From Chamaelirium japonicum (Eukaryota > Streptophyta > Magnoliopsida > Liliales > Melanthiaceae), in assembly GCA_947650365.1 (NCBI GenBank), contig CANTAL010000028.1, positions 620,001-684,000 of the forward strand: a DNA stretch of 64,000 nt, given 5' to 3'. The notes beneath the pieces were generated by a model. It had not been told where the DNA came from and searched no databases. It saw only the letters and a list, made by a program, of their open reading frames with translations. Made by a program: the position numbers and the translations under genes. Of the stretch, positions 13,352 to 26,493 are shown piece by piece. Numbering within the stretch: position 1 is the stretch's first letter; each line of letters opens with the position of its first letter.

Positions 13352-13381
13352 TCGTACGAATGAATTAGAATGGATCGTACG
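13322..13381. repeat. J2 palindrome, 60 bp perfect
   Basis: Both halves (13322-13351 and 13352-13381) are exact reverse complements. Beyond it, an extra G at 13382 interrupts the pairing, then symmetry resumes. Hairpins M at 12753 and 13738 lie on opposite sides, so homologous inverted arms reach about 0.4-0.6 kb with monomer-sized indels. Confidence 0.93.
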
Positions 13382-15217
13382 GAATGAATTAGAATGGATT
13401 GTATGAATGAATTAGAATGGATACATTCGTGCGAATGAATTAGAATGGATCATATGAATGAGTAAGAATGGATCGTACGAATGAAATAGAATGGATTGTA
13501 CGAATGAATTAGAATGGATCGTACAAATGAATTAGAATGGATCGTACGAATGAATTAGAATGGATCATACGAATGACTAAGAATGGATCGTACAAATGAA
13601 ATAGAATGGATTGTATGAATGAATTAGAATGGATCATACGAATGAATTAGAATGGATCGTGTGAAAGAATTAGAATGCATTGTATGAATGAATTAGAATG
13701 GATCGTATGAATGAATTAGAATGGATCGTGCGAATGAATTCGAATGGATCGCATGATCCATTCGAATAGAATGGATCGTATGAATGAATTAGAATGGATC
13801 AGGCGAATGAATTAGAATGGATCGTATGAATGAATTAGAATGGATCGTATGAATGAATTAGAATGGATCGTGCGAATGAATTAGAATGGATCGTACGAAT
13901 GAATTAGAATGGTTCGTACGAATGAATTAGAATGGATCATACGAATGAATTAGAATGGATCATATGAATGAGTAAGAATGGATCGTACGAATGAAATAGA
14001 ATGGATTGTACGAATGAATTAGAATGGATACATTCGTGCGAATGAATTAGAATGGATCGTACGAATGAATTAGAATGGATTGTACGAATGAATTAGAATG
14101 GATCTTACGAATGAATTAGAATGGATCGTACGAATGATTTAGAATGGATCGTACGGATGAATTAGAATGGATACATTCGTGCGAATGAATTAGAATGGAT
14201 CGGACGAATGAATTAGAATGGATCGTACGAATGAATTAGAATGGATCGTACGAATGAATTAGAATGGATCGTACGAATAAATTAGAATGGATACATTCGT
14301 CCGAATGAATTAGAATGGATCATACGAATGAGTAAGAATGGATCGTACGAATGAAATAGAATAGATTGTACGAATGAATTAGAATGGATTCGTATGAATG
14401 AATTAGAATGGATACATTCGTACGAATGAATTAGAATGGATCGTACCAATGAGTGAGAATGGATCGTACGAATGAAATAGAATGGATTGTGCGAATGAAT
14501 TAGAATGGATCGTACGAATGAATTAGAATGGATCGTACGAATGAATTAGAATGGATCCTATGAATGAATTAGAATGGATCGTGCGAATGAATTAGAATGG
14601 ATCGTACGAATGAATTAGAATGGATCGTGCTAATGAATTAGAATTGATCAAACGAATGAATTAGAATAGATACATTCGTGCGAATGAATTAGAATGGATC
14701 AGACGAATGAATTAGAATGGATCGGACGAATGAGTAAGAATGGATCGTACGAATGAAATAGAATAGATCGTACGAATGAATTAGAATGGATCGTACGAAG
14801 GAATTAGAATGTATCGTACGATTGAATTAGAATGGATATATTCGTGCAAATAAATTAGAATGGATCGTATGAATGTATTAGAATGGATCGTATGAGTGAA
14901 TTAGAATGGATCGTACGAATGAATAAGAATGGATCGTATGAATGAATTAGAATGGATACGTTCGTGTGAATGAATTAGAATGGATCGTATGAATGAATTA
15001 GAATAAATTTTGTTAATGAATTAGAATGGATCGTGCGAATGAATTAGAATGGATCGTGCTAATGAATTAGAATGGATCGTGCTAATGAATTAGAATTGAT
15101 CGAACGAATGAATTAGCATGGATCGTGCTAATGAATTAGAATGGAACGTACGAATGAATTAGAATGGATCGTGTGAAACAATTAGAATGGATTGTATGAA
15201 TGAATTAGAATGAATTC
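13352..15217 (-). repeat. Reverse block 18
   Basis: First about 0.6 kb is the complement of 22.85-23.53 kb. Holds hairpin M (13738-13767), GGATTCGTATG near 14388, GATATATTCGTGCAAATA near 14835, and the GAATTGATCGAACG / TTAGCATGG / GGAACGTACG series near 15085-15150. Ends at K1 orientation q. Confidence 0.93.
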
Positions 15218-15236
15218 GTACGATCCATTCGAATTC
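15212..15236. repeat. K1 junction, orientation q
   Basis: Two GAATTC sites flank GTACGATCCATTC, the complement of the K1 insert at 2131. The flanks are inverted too: left of 15212 is the complement of 2156-2290, and right of 15236 is the complement of about 2030-2130. Confidence 0.9.
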
Positions 15237-15619
15237 ATTCGCACGATCCATTCTAATTCATTCATACGATCCATTCTAATTCATTCATACAATCTATTCT
15301 AATTCTTTCACACGATCCATTCTAATTCATTCGTAGGATCCATTCTAATTCATTCGTACAATCTATTCTATTTCATTCGTATGATCCATTCTTACTCATT
15401 CGTATGATCCATTCTAATTCATTCGGACGAATGTATCCATTCTAATTTATTCGTACGATCCATTCTAATTCATTCGTACGATCCATTCTAATTCATTCGT
15501 ACGATCCATTCTTACTCATTCGTACGATCCATTCTAATTCATTCGTACGATCCATTCTAATTCAGTCGCACAATCTATTCTAATTTATTCGTACGATCCA
15601 TTCTAATTCATTCGTACGA
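15218..15619 (+). repeat. Forward block 19
   Basis: TTCTTTCACACG, CGTAGGATCC, CTATTTC, CTTACTC, ATTCGGACGAATG series, then TTCAGTCGCAC near 15565. Ends in a J2 palindrome. Confidence 0.92.
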
Positions 15620-15649
15620 TCGTACGAATGAATTAGAATGGATCGTACG
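15590..15649. repeat. J2 palindrome, second 60-bp copy
   Basis: Centre 15619/15620. Same 60-bp symmetric core as 13322-13381 and the same extra G just outside the right end, so orientation p. Confidence 0.92.
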
Positions 15650-16231
15650 GAATGAATTAGAATGGATTGTATGAATAAATTAGAATGGATACATTCGTGC
15701 GAATGAATTAGAATGGATCATACAAATGAGTAAGAATGGATCGTACGAATGAAATAGAATGGATTGTACGAATGAATTAGAATGGATCGTACAAATGAAT
15801 TAGAATGGATCGTACGAATGAATTAGAATGAATCATACGAATGAGTAAGAATGGATCGTACAAATGAAATAGAATGGATTGTACGAATGAATTAGAATGG
15901 ATCGTACGAATGAATTAGAATGGATCGTACGAATGAATTAGAATGGATCGTACGAATGAATTAGAATGGATCATACGAATGAGTAAGAATGGATCGTACG
16001 AATGAATTAGAATGGATCGTACGAATGAATTAGAATGGATCGTACGAATAAATTAGAATGGATACATTCGTCCGAAAGAATTAGAATGGATCATACGAAT
16101 GAGTAAGAATGGATCGTACGAATGAAATAGAATAGATTGTACGAATGAATTAGAATGGATCCTACGAATGAATTAGAATAGATCGTGTGAAAGAATTAGA
16201 ATGGATTGTATGAATGAATTAGAATGAATTC
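15620..16231 (-). repeat. Reverse block 20
   Basis: J2 right flank with several GAGTAAG / GAAATAG pairs, CGTCCGAAAG near 16070 and CGTGTGAAAG near 16185. Ends at K1 orientation q (16226-16250). Confidence 0.92.
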
Positions 16232-17316
16232 GTACGATCCATTCGAATTCATTCGCACGATCCATTCTAATTCATTCATACGATCCATTCTAATTCATTC
16301 ATACAATCCATTCTAATTCTATCACACGATCCATTCTAATTCATTCGTACGATCCATTCTAATTCGTTCGTACAATCTATTCAATTTCATTCGTACGATC
16401 CTTTCTTACTCATTCGTATGATCCATTCTAATTCATTCGGACGAATGTATCCATTCTAATTTATTCGTACGATCCATTCTAATTCATTCGAATGATCCAT
16501 TCTAATTCATTCGTACGATCCATTCTAATTCATTCGTCCGATCCATTCTAATTCATTCGCACGAATGTATCCATTCTAATTCATTCGTACGAACCATTCT
16601 AATTCATTCGTACGATCCATTCTAATTCATTCGTAAGATCCATTCTAATTCATTCGTACGATCCATTCTAATTCATTCGTACGATCCATTCTAATTCATT
16701 CGCACGAATGTATCCATTCTAGTTCATTCGTACGATCCATTCTAATTCATTCATACAATCCATTCTAATTCATTCGCACGAATGTATCCATTCTAATTCA
16801 TTCGTATGATCAGTTCTAATTCATTCACAAAATCTATTCTAATTCATTCATACGATCCATTCTAATTCATTCACACGAATGTATCCATTCTAATTCATTC
16901 ATACGATCCATTCTAATTCATTCGTACGATCCATTCTAATTCACTCATACGATCCATTCTAATACATTCATACGATCCATTCTAATTCATTTGCACGAAT
17001 ATATCCATTCTAATTCATTCGTATGATCCATTCTAATTCTTTCGTACGATCCATTCTAATTCATTCGTACAATCTATTCTAATTCATTCGTACGATCCAT
17101 TCTAATTCATTCGTACGATCCATTCTAATTCCTTCGTACGATCCATTCTAATTCATTCATACAATCCATTCTAATTCTTTCACACGATCTATTCTAATTC
17201 ATTCGTACGATCCATTCTAATTCATTCGTGCAATCCATTCTATTTCATTTGTACGATCCATTCTTACTCATTCGTACGATCCATTCTAATTCATTCACAC
17301 GAATGTATCCATTCGT
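16232..17316 (+). repeat. Forward block 21
   Basis: Opens like block 19 (TTCTATCACACG variant). CACTCATACG / AATACATTC / TTTGCACGAATATATCC cassette near 16945-17000. Ends CACACGAATGTATCC then J1 in its complementary orientation (17310-17323). Confidence 0.92.
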
Positions 17317-17323
17317 ACGAATG
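17310..17323. repeat. J1 palindrome, orientation q
   Basis: Perfect 14-bp palindrome CATTCGTACGAATG preceded by CACGAATGTATC. This is the complement of the flank that follows J1 at 442, 5320 and 8372. Confidence 0.92.
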
Positions 17324-18698
17324 AATTAGAATGGATCGTACGAATGAATTAGAATAGATCGTACGAATGAATTAGAATGGATCGTACGAAGGAATTAGAA
17401 TGGATCGTACGAATGAATTAGAATGGATATATTCGTGCAAATGAATTAGAATGGATCGTATGAATGTATTAGAATGGATCGTATGAGTGAATTAGAATGG
17501 ATCGTACGAATGAATTAGAATGGATACATTCGTGCGAATGAATTAGAATTGATCGTACGAATGAATTAGAATGGATCGTGCGAATGAATTAGAATGGATC
17601 GTACGAATGAATTAGAATGGATACATTCGTGCGAATGAATTAGAATGGATACATTCGTGCGAATGAATTAGAATGGATACATTCGTGTGAAAGAATTAGA
17701 ATAGATCGTATGAATGAATTAGAATGGATCCTATGAATGAATTAGAATGGATCGTGCGAATGAATTAGAATGGATCGTACGAATGAATTAGAATGGATCG
17801 TGCTAATGAATTAGAATTGATCGAACGAATGAATTAGCATGGATCGTGCTAATGAATTAGAATGGATCGTATGAATGAATTAGAATGGATCAAATGAATG
17901 AATTAGAATGGTTACATTCATGCGAATGAATTAGCATGGATCGTACGAATGGATTAGAATGGATACATTCGAGCGAATGAATTAGAATGGATCGTACGAT
18001 TGAATTAGAATGGATCGTACGAATAAATTAGAATGGATACATTCGTCCGAATGAATTAGAATGGATCATACGAATGAGTAAGAATGGATCGTTCGAATGA
18101 AATAGAATAGATTGTACGAATGGATTAGAATGGATCCTACGAATGGATTAGAATGGATACCTTTGTGCATATGAATTACAATGGATCGTACGAATGAATT
18201 AGAATGGATCATATTCATGAATTAGAATGGATCGTACGAATGGATTAGAATGGATCGTGCGAAAGAATTTAAATGGATCGTACGAATGAGTTAGAATGGA
18301 TCGTACGAATGAATTAGAATGGATCATATTAATGAATTAGAATGGATCGTACGAATGAATTAGAATGGATACATTCGTGCGAATGAATTAGAATGGATCG
18401 GACGAATGAATTAGAATGGATCGTACGAATGAATTAGAATGGATCAAATGAATGAATTAGAATGGTTACATTCATGCGAATGAATTAGAATGGATCGTAC
18501 GAATGGATTAGAATGGATACATTCGAGCGAATGAATTAGAATGGATCGTACGAATGGATTAGAATGGATCCTACGAATGGATTAGAATGGATACCTTTGT
18601 GCATATGAATTAGAATGGATCGTACGAATGAATTAGAATGGATCATATTAATGAATTAGAATGGATCGTACGAATGAATTAGAATGGATACATTCGTG
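17317..18698 (-). repeat. Reverse block 22
   Basis: Holds two copies of the series GGATCAAATG, GGTTACATTCATGCG (17910, 18464; 554 bp apart), ACATTCGAGCG, CCTACGAATGG, ACCTTTGTGCATATG. Ends at K2 (18696-18701). Confidence 0.93.
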
Positions 18699-18738
18699 CA
18701 CGATCCATTCTAATTCATTCATACGATCCATTCTAATT
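18699..18738 (+). repeat. Truncated right arm of a K2 palindrome
   Basis: Only about 40 bp of forward monomers follow GTGCAC before CTAATTTATGAATG returns to reverse polarity, against about 165 bp at full copies (34067, 47344, 58532). Confidence 0.9.
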
Positions 18739-19550
18739 TATGAATGTATTAGAATGGATCGTATGAGTGAATTAGAATGGATCGTACGAATGAATTAGAA
18801 TGGATCGTATGAATGAATTAGAATGGATACATTCGTGTGAATGAATTAGAATGGATCGTATGAATGAATTAGAATAGATTTTGTGAATGAATTAGAACTG
18901 ATCGTACGAATGAATTAGAATGGATACATTCGTGCGAATGAATTAGAATGGATTGTATGAATGAATTAGAATGGATCCTATGAATGAATTAGAATGGATC
19001 GTACGAATGAATTAGAATGGATACATTCGTGCGAATAAATTAGAATTGATCGTACGAATGAATTAGAATGGATCGTGCGAATGAATTAGAATGGATCGTA
19101 CGAATAAATTAGAATGGATACATTCGTCCGAATGAATTAGAATGGATCATACGAATGAGTAAGAATGGATCATACGAATGAAATAGAATAGATTGTACGA
19201 ATGAATTAGAATGGATTCATACGAATGAATTAGAATGGATACATTCGTGCGAATGAATTAGAATGGATCGTACCAATGAGTAAGAATGGATCGTACGAAT
19301 GAAATAGAATGGATTGTGCGAATGAATTAGAATGGATCGTACGAATGAATTAGAATAGATCGTGTGAAAGAATTAGAATGGATTGCATGAATGAATTAGA
19401 ATAGATCGTATGAATGAATTAGAATGGATTCGTACGAATGAATTAGAATGGATACATTCGTGCGAATGAATTAGAATGGATCGTACCAAAGAGTAAGAAC
19501 GGATCGTACGAATGAAATAGAATGGATTGTGCGAATGAATTAGAATGGAT
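18739..19550 (-). repeat. Reverse block 24
   Basis: GTATGAGTG, GATTTTGTG and GAACTGATCG variants near 18760-18900 also occur near 1620-1660. Two GGATTC(A/G)TACG units near 19215 and 19428. Ends GGATGGCACGAATG. Confidence 0.92.
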
Positions 19551-20000
19551 GGCACGAATGTATCCATTCTAATTCATTCGTACGATCCATTCTAATTCAT
19601 TCGTACGATTTATTCTAATTCATTCGTATGATCCATTCTAATTAATTCGTATGATCCATTCTAATTCATTCGTACGATCCATTCTAATTCATTCATACAA
19701 TCCATTCTAATTCATTCGTACGATCTATTCTAATTCACTCATACGATCCATTCTAATACATTCATACGATCCATTCTAATTCATTTGCACGAATATATCC
19801 AATCTAATTCATTCGTACGATCCATTCTAATTCCTTCGTACGATCCATTCAAATTCATTCATACGATCTATTCTAATTCATTCGTATGATCCATTCTAAT
19901 TCATTCGTACGATCTATTCTAATTCCTTCTTACGATCCATTCTAATTCATTCGTACGATCCATTCTAATTCATTCGTACAATCTATTCTAATTCATCCGT
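19551..20000 (+). repeat. Forward block 25
   Basis: Contains the CACTCATACG / AATACATTC / TTTGCACGAATATATCC cassette (19735-19800) and CCTTC variants. Ends at an imperfect J1 (19994-20007, CATCCGTACGAATG). Confidence 0.92.
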
Positions 20001-20180
20001 ACGAATGGATACATTCGTGTGAATGAATTAGAATGGATCGTACGAATGAGTAAGAATGGATCGTATGAATGAAATATAATGGATTGCACGAATGAATTAG
20101 AATGGATCGTACGAATGAATTAGAATGGATCATATGAAGGAATTAGAATGGATCGTACGAATGAATTAGAATGGATCGTA
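20001..20180 (-). repeat. Short reverse block 26
   Basis: J1 right flank only (GATACATTCGTGTG, GAGTAAG, GAAATATAATGG, GATTGCACG), truncated at CGTACAAATGTATCC. Confidence 0.9.
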
Positions 20181-20454
20181 CAAATGTATCCATTCTAATT
20201 CATTCGTACGATCCATTCTAATTCATTCGTAAGATCCATTTTAATTCATTCGTACGATCCATTCTAATTCATTCGTTCGATCCATTCTAATTCATTCGCA
20301 CGAATGTATCCATTCTAGTTCATTTGTACGATCCATTCAAATTCATTCGTACGATCCATTCTAATTCATTCGCACGATCCATTCTAATTCATTCATACGA
20401 TCAATTCTAATTCATTCGCACGAATGTATCCATTCTAATTCATTCGTACGATCC
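20181..20454 (+). repeat. Short forward block 27
   Basis: Near-consensus monomers with one CTAGTTC and two 28-bp units. Ends at J4 (20450-20460, GATCCTGAATT). Confidence 0.92.
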
Positions 20455-21019
20455 TGAATTAGAATGGATCGTACGAACGAATTAGAATGGATACCTTTGT
20501 GCATATGAATTAGAATGGATCGTACGAATGAATTAGAATAGAATGGATCGTACGAATGAATTAGAATGGATCATACGAATGAATTAGAATGGATCTTACG
20601 AATGGATTAGAATGGATACATTCGTGTGAATGAATTAGAATGGATCGTACGAATGAATTAGAATGGATCAAATGAATGAATTAGAATGGTTACATTCATG
20701 CGAATGAATTAGAATGGATCGTACGAATGGATTAGAATGGATCGTACGAATGAATACTTTCAAGCGAATGAATTAGAATGGATCGTACGAATGAAATTAG
20801 AATGGATCGTACGAATGAATTAGAATAGATCGTACGAATGAATTAGAATGGATCGTACGAATGAATTAGAATGGATCGTGTGAAAGAATTAGAATGGATC
20901 GTACGAATGAATTAGAATGGATCGTGCGAATGAATTAGAATGGATCGTACGAATGAATTAGAATGGATCGTGCTAATGAATTAGAATTGATCGAACGAAT
21001 GAATTAGCATGGATCATGC
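20455..21019 (-). repeat. Reverse block 28
   Basis: ACCTTTGTGCATATG near 20490, a TAGAATAGAATGG partial monomer near 20530, GGTTACATTCATGCG at 20688, and a damaged ATACTTTCAAGCG (usually ATACATTCGAGCG) near 20755. Ends in GGATCATGCA joined to TTTGTACG. Confidence 0.9.
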
Positions 21020-21366
21020 ATTTGTACGATCAGTTCTAATTCATTCGTAAGATCCATTCTAATTCATTCGTACGATCCATTCTAATTCATTCGTACGATC
21101 CATTCTAATTCATTCGCACGAATGTATCCATCCTAGTTCATTCGTACGATCCATTCTAATTCATTCGTACGATCCATTCTAATTCATTTATACGATCTAT
21201 TCTAATTCATTCATAAAATCCATTCTAATTCTTTCACACGATCCATTCTAATTCATTCGTACGATCCATTCTAATTCATTCGCACAATCCATTCTATTTC
21301 ATTCGTACGATCCATTCTTACTCATTCGTATGATCCATTCTAATTCATTCGCACGAATGTATACAT
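21020..21366 (+). repeat. Forward block 29
   Basis: TTCTTTCACACG then CTATTTC and CTTACTC monomers. Ends at a mutated J3 (GTATACATAATAGATC near 21359). Confidence 0.91.
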
Positions 21367-22187
21367 AATAGATCATACGAATGAGTAAGAATGGATCGTA
21401 CGAATGAAATAGAATGGATTGTGCGAATGAATTAGAATGGACCGTACGAATGAATTAGAATGGATACATTCGTGCGTATGAATTAGAATGGATCGGACGA
21501 ATGAATTAGAATGGATCATACGAATGAATTAGAATAGATCGTACGAATGAATTAGAATGGATCATACGAATAAATTAGAATGGATATATTCGTTCGAATG
21601 AATTAGAATGGATCATACGAATGAGTAAGAATGGATCGTACGAATGAAATAGAATAGATTGTAAGAATAAATTAGAATGGATCGTGCGAATGAATTAGAA
21701 TGGATCGTACGAATGAATTAGAATGGATCGTACGAATGAATTAGAATGGATCGTGCGAATGAATTAGAATGGATCATATTAATGAATTAGAATGGATCGT
21801 ACGAATGAATTAGAATGGATACATTCGTGCGAATGAATTAGAATGGATCGTGCGAATCCATTAGACTGGATCGTGCGAATGAATAATAATGGATCATACG
21901 AATGAATTAGAATGGATCGTACAAATTAATTAGAATGGATACATTTGTGCGAATGAATTAGAATGGATTGTATGAATGAATTAGAATGGACCATCCGAAT
22001 GAATTAGAATGGATCATACGAATTAATTAGAATGGATCATACGAATGAATTAGAATGGATCGTACGAATGAATTAGAATGGATCGTACGAATGAACTAGA
22101 ATGGATCGTACGAATGAACTAGAGTGGATACATTCGTGCGAATGAATTAGAATGGATCGTACGAATGAATTAGAATGGATCGTACGA
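21367..22187 (-). repeat. Reverse block 30
   Basis: J3 flank (GAGTAAG, GAAATAG, GGACCGTACG), then near 21840-22110 the series CGTGCGAATCCATTAGACTGG, GACCATCCG and AATTAATTAG, also seen near 34900 and 53950. Ends at K3 (22181-22194). Confidence 0.91.
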
Positions 22188-23528
22188 TTCATTCTAATTC
22201 ATTCGTACGATCCATTCTAATACATTCGTACGATTCATGCTAATTCATTCGCACGATCCATTCTAATTCATTCGTACGATCCATTCTTATTCATTCATAC
22301 GATCAATTCTAATTCATTCGCACAATCCATTCTAATTCATTCGTACAATCCATTCTAATTCATTCGTATGATCCATTCTAACTAATTCGGGGGATCCATT
22401 CTAATTCATTCGTACGATCCATTCTAATTCATTTCCACGATCCATTCTAATTTATTCGTACGATCCATTCTAATTCATACGTACGATCTATTCTAATTCA
22501 TTAGCACGAATGTAACCATTCTAATTCATTCATACGATTCATTCTAATTTATTATTATGAGCTATTCTAATTCATTCGTACGATCCATTCTAATTCATTT
22601 GTACGATCCATTGTAATTCATTCATACAATCCATTTAGATTCATTCGCACAAATGTATCCATTCAAATTCATTCGTACGATCCAGTCTAATTCTTTCGTA
22701 CGATCCATTCTAATTCATTCGCACGAATATATCCATTCTAATTCTTTCGTACGATGCATTCTAATTCATTCGTACGATCCATTCTAATTCATTCGTACGA
22801 TCCTATCTAATTCATTCACACGAATGTATCCATTCTAATTCATTCGTACAATCCATTCTAATTCATTCGTACGATCCATTCTTACTCATTCGTATGATCC
22901 ATTCTAATTCATTCGTATGATCCATTGTAATTCATTCGTACGATCCATTCTAATTCATTCGTACAATCCATTCTAATTCATTCGCACGATCCATTCTAAT
23001 TCATTCATACGATCCATTCTAATTCATTCATACGATCCATTCTAATTCATTCCTACAATCCATTCTAATTCATTCGCCCGATCCATTCTAATTCATTCAT
23101 ACGATCCATTCTATTCGAATGGATCATGCGATCCATTCGAATTCATTCGCACGATCCATTCTAATTCATTCATACGATCCATTCTAATTCATTCATACAA
23201 TGCATTCTAATTCTTTCACACGATCCATTCTAATTCATTCGTACGATCCATTCTAATTCATTCGTACAATCCATTCTCTTTCATTTGTACAATCCATTCT
23301 TACTCATTCGTATGATCCATTCTAATTCATTCGTACGATCCATTCTAATTCATTTGTACGATCCATTCTAATTCATTCGTACAATCCATTCTATTTCATT
23401 CGTACGATCCATTCTTACTCATTCGTATGATCCATTCTAATTCATTCGCACGAATGTATCCATTCTAATTCATTCATACAATCCATTCTAATTCATTCCG
23501 TACGATCCATTCTAATTCATTCGTACGA
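22188..23528 (+). repeat. Forward block 31, shorter copy of block 17
   Basis: Offset from block 17 falls from 10,567 bp (GATTCATGC 11665/22232) to 10,360 (hairpin M region) to about 10,176 (J2), i.e. by 9 and then 8 monomers. Contains hairpin M at 23113-23142. Confidence 0.92.
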
Positions 23529-23558
23529 TCGTACGAATGAATTAGAATGGATCGTACG
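23499..23558. repeat. J2 palindrome, 60-bp core, orientation q
   Basis: Centre 23528/23529. The extra base is a C on the left (23498) instead of a G on the right. The left flank to about 22.85 kb is the complement of the right flank of 13352, and the right flank matches the complement of the left flank there. Confidence 0.92.
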
Positions 23559-23953
23559 AATGAATTAGAATAGATTGTGCGAATGAATTAGAATGGATCG
23601 TACGAATGAATTAGAATGGATCGTACGAATGAATTAGAATGGATCATACGAATGAGTAAGAATGGATCGTACGAATGAATTAGAATGGATCGTACGAATG
23701 AATTAGAATGGATCGTATGAATAAATTAGAATGAATACATTCGTCCGAATGAATTAGAATGGATCATACGAATGAGTAAGAATGGATCGTACGAATGAAA
23801 TAGAATAGATTGTACGAATGAATTAGAATAGATCCTACGAATGAATTAGAATGGATCGTGTGAAAGAATTAGAATGGATTGTATGAATGAATTAGAATGG
23901 ATCGTATGAATGAATTAGAATGGATCGTGCGAATGAATTCGAATGGATCGTAC
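23529..23953 (-). repeat. Reverse block 32
   Basis: J2 right flank with GATTGTGCG and GAGTAAG, then CGTGTGAAAG and GATTGTATG leading to K1 orientation p (23935-23959). Confidence 0.92.
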
Positions 23954-25068
23954 GAATTCATTCTAATTCATTCGTACGATCCATTCTAATTCATTCGCTC
24001 GAATGTATCCATTCTAATTCATTCGAACGATCCATTCTAATCCATTCGTACGATCCATTCTAATTCATTCGCATGAATGTAACCATTCTAATTCATTTAT
24101 TTGATCCATTCTAATTCATTCGTACGATCCATTCTAATTCATTCGTCCAATCCATTCTAATTCATTCGCATGAATGTATCCATTCTAATTCATTCGTACG
24201 ATCCATTCTAATTCATTCGCATGATCCATTCTAATTCATTCATAGGATCCATTCTAATTCATTCATACGATCTATTCTAATTCTTTCGCACGAATGTATC
24301 CATTCTAATTCATTCGCACGAATATATCCATTCTAATTCTAATTCATTCGTACGATCCATTCTAATTCATTCGTATGATCCATTCTAATTAATTCGTATG
24401 ATCCATTCTAATTCATTCGTACGATCCATTCTAATTCATTCATACAATCCATTCTAATTCATTCGCACGATCCATTCTAATTCACTCATACGATCCATTC
24501 TAATATATTCATACGATCCATTCTAATTCATTTGCATGAATATATCCATTCTAATTCATTCGTACGATCCATTCTAATTCCTTCGTACGATCCATTCTAA
24601 TTCATTCGTACGATCCATTCTAATTCATTCATACGATCCATTCTAAATCATTCGTACGATCCATTCTAATTCATTCGCACAAATGTATCCATTCTAATTC
24701 ATTCGTACGATCCATTCTAATTCATTCGTACGATCCATTCTAATTCATTCGTAAGATCCATTCTAGTTCATTCGTACGATCCATTCTAATTCATTCGTAC
24801 GATCCATTCTAATTCATTCGCGAATGTATCCATTCTAATTCATTCGTACGATCCATTCTAATTCATTCGTACGATCCATTCTAATTCATACATACGATCT
24901 ATTCTAATTCATTCATACAATCCATTCTAATTCTTTCACACGATCCATTCTAATTCATTCGTACGATCCATTCTAATTCATTCGAACAATCCATTCTATT
25001 TCATTTGTACGATCCATTCTTACTCATTCATATGATCCAATCTAATTCATTCGCACGAATGTATCCAT
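23954..25068 (+). repeat. Forward block 33
   Basis: GTAACC 28-bp variants, TTATTTGATCC near 24106, a CTAATTCTAATTC partial monomer near 24335, the CACTCATACG / AATATATTC cassette near 24483, and a 26-bp unit CGCGAATGTATCC near 24818. Ends at J3 (25065). Confidence 0.92.
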
Positions 25069-26489
25069 AATGGATCATACGAATGAGTAAGAATGGATTG
25101 TACGAATGAAATAGAATGGATTGTGCGAATGAATTAGAATGGACCGTACGAATGAATTAGACGTACGAATGAATTAGAATGGATACATTCGTGCGAATAA
25201 ATTAGAATGGATCATAGGAATGAGTAAGAATGGATCGTCATTCTAATTCATTCGTATGATCCATTCTAATTCATTTGTATCCATTCTATTTCATTCGCAC
25301 GATCCATTCTAATTCATTCGCGCAATCTATTCTAATTCATTCGTACGATCCATTCTAATTCATTCGTACGATCCATTCTAATTCATTCATACAATCCATT
25401 CTAATTTATTCGCACGAATGTATCCATTCTAATTCATTCGTACGATCCATTCTAATTCATTCGCACAATCTATTCTAATTCATTCATACGATCCATTCTA
25501 ATTCATTCGCACGAATGTATCCATTCTAATTCATTCGTACGATCCATTCTAATTCATTCGTACGATCCATTCTAATTCATTCATACGATCTATTCTAATT
25601 CATTCATACAATCCATTCTAATTCTTTCACACGATCAATTTTAATTCATTCGTACGATCCATTCTAATTCATTCGCACAATCCATTCTATTTCATTCGTA
25701 CGATCCATTCTTACTCATTGGTACGATCCATTCTAATTCATTCGCACGAATGTATCCATTCTAATTCATTCATACGAATCCATTCTAATTCATTCATACA
25801 ATCCATTCTATTTCATTCGTACGATCCATTCTTACTCATTCGTATGATCCATTCTAATTCATTCGCACGAATGTATCCATTCTAAATCATTCGTACGATC
25901 CATTCTAATTCATTCGTACGATCCATTCTAAATCATTCGTACAATCCATTCTATTTCATTCGTACGATCAATTCTAATTCATTAGCACGATCCATTCTAA
26001 TTCATTCGTACGATCCATTCGAATTCATTCGCACGATCCATTCTAATTCATTCGTACAATCCATTCTATTTCATTCGTACGATCCATTCTTACTCATTCG
26101 TATGATCCATTCTAATTCATTCGCACGAATGTATCCATTCTAATCCATTCGTATGATCCATTCTAATCCATTCGTACGATCCATTCTAATTCATTCGCAT
26201 GAATGTAACCATTCTAATTCATTCATTTGATCCATTCTAATTCATTCGTACGATCCATTCTAATTCATTCGTACGATCCATTCTAATTCATTCGTACGAT
26301 CCATTCTAATTCATACATACGATCTATTCTAATTCATTCATACAATCCATTCTAATTCTTTCACACGATCCATTCTAATTCATTCGTACGATCCATTCTA
26401 ATTCATTCGCACAATCCATTCTATTTCATTCGTACGATCCATTCTTACTCATTCGTATGATCCAATCTAATTCATTCGCACGAATGTAT
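25065..26489. repeat. About 1.4-kb higher-order unit, nested in the 4-kb duplication
   Basis: J3 at 25065 recurs at 26490 (1,425 bp), with the same GTACGAATGAATTAGACG partial monomer and K5 junction after it. A later marker pair (29779/31158) is 1,379 bp apart, 46 bp less, explained by two missing monomers. Confidence 0.88.
25069..25237 (-). repeat. Reverse block 34
   Basis: Seven to eight monomers: GAGTAAG, GAAATAG, GGACCGTACG, a truncated TTAGACGTACG, GATACATTCGTGCG, CATAGGAATGAGTAAG. Bounded by J3 and K5 (25232-25243). Confidence 0.92.
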
Positions 26490-26493
26490 CCAT
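25238..26493 (+). repeat. Forward block 35
   Basis: ATTTGTATCC partial monomer near 25275, GCGCAATC near 25320, CTTACTCATTGGTACG near 25712, TAAATCATTC monomers near 25885-25930, CATTCGAATTC near 26018. Ends at J3 (26490). Confidence 0.92.

Noticed and set aside
13322..13381. Rho-independent terminator or regulatory hairpin
   Set aside because: The symmetry comes from opposed satellite monomers, is AT-rich with no U tract, and has no neighbouring gene.
2131..15236. Invertible 13-bp switch between two GAATTC sites
   Set aside because: At first the K1 insert seemed to flip between fixed flanks. The flanks beyond GAATTC are reversed too for over 100 bp each side, so the whole cassette is inverted and no site-specific switch need be assumed.
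19373..19567. 64-codon open frame on the - strand
   Set aside because: Same explanation: a reverse block read on its complementary strand, with GAAATAG and GAGTAAG variants removing stops. Peptide words match those of the other frame.
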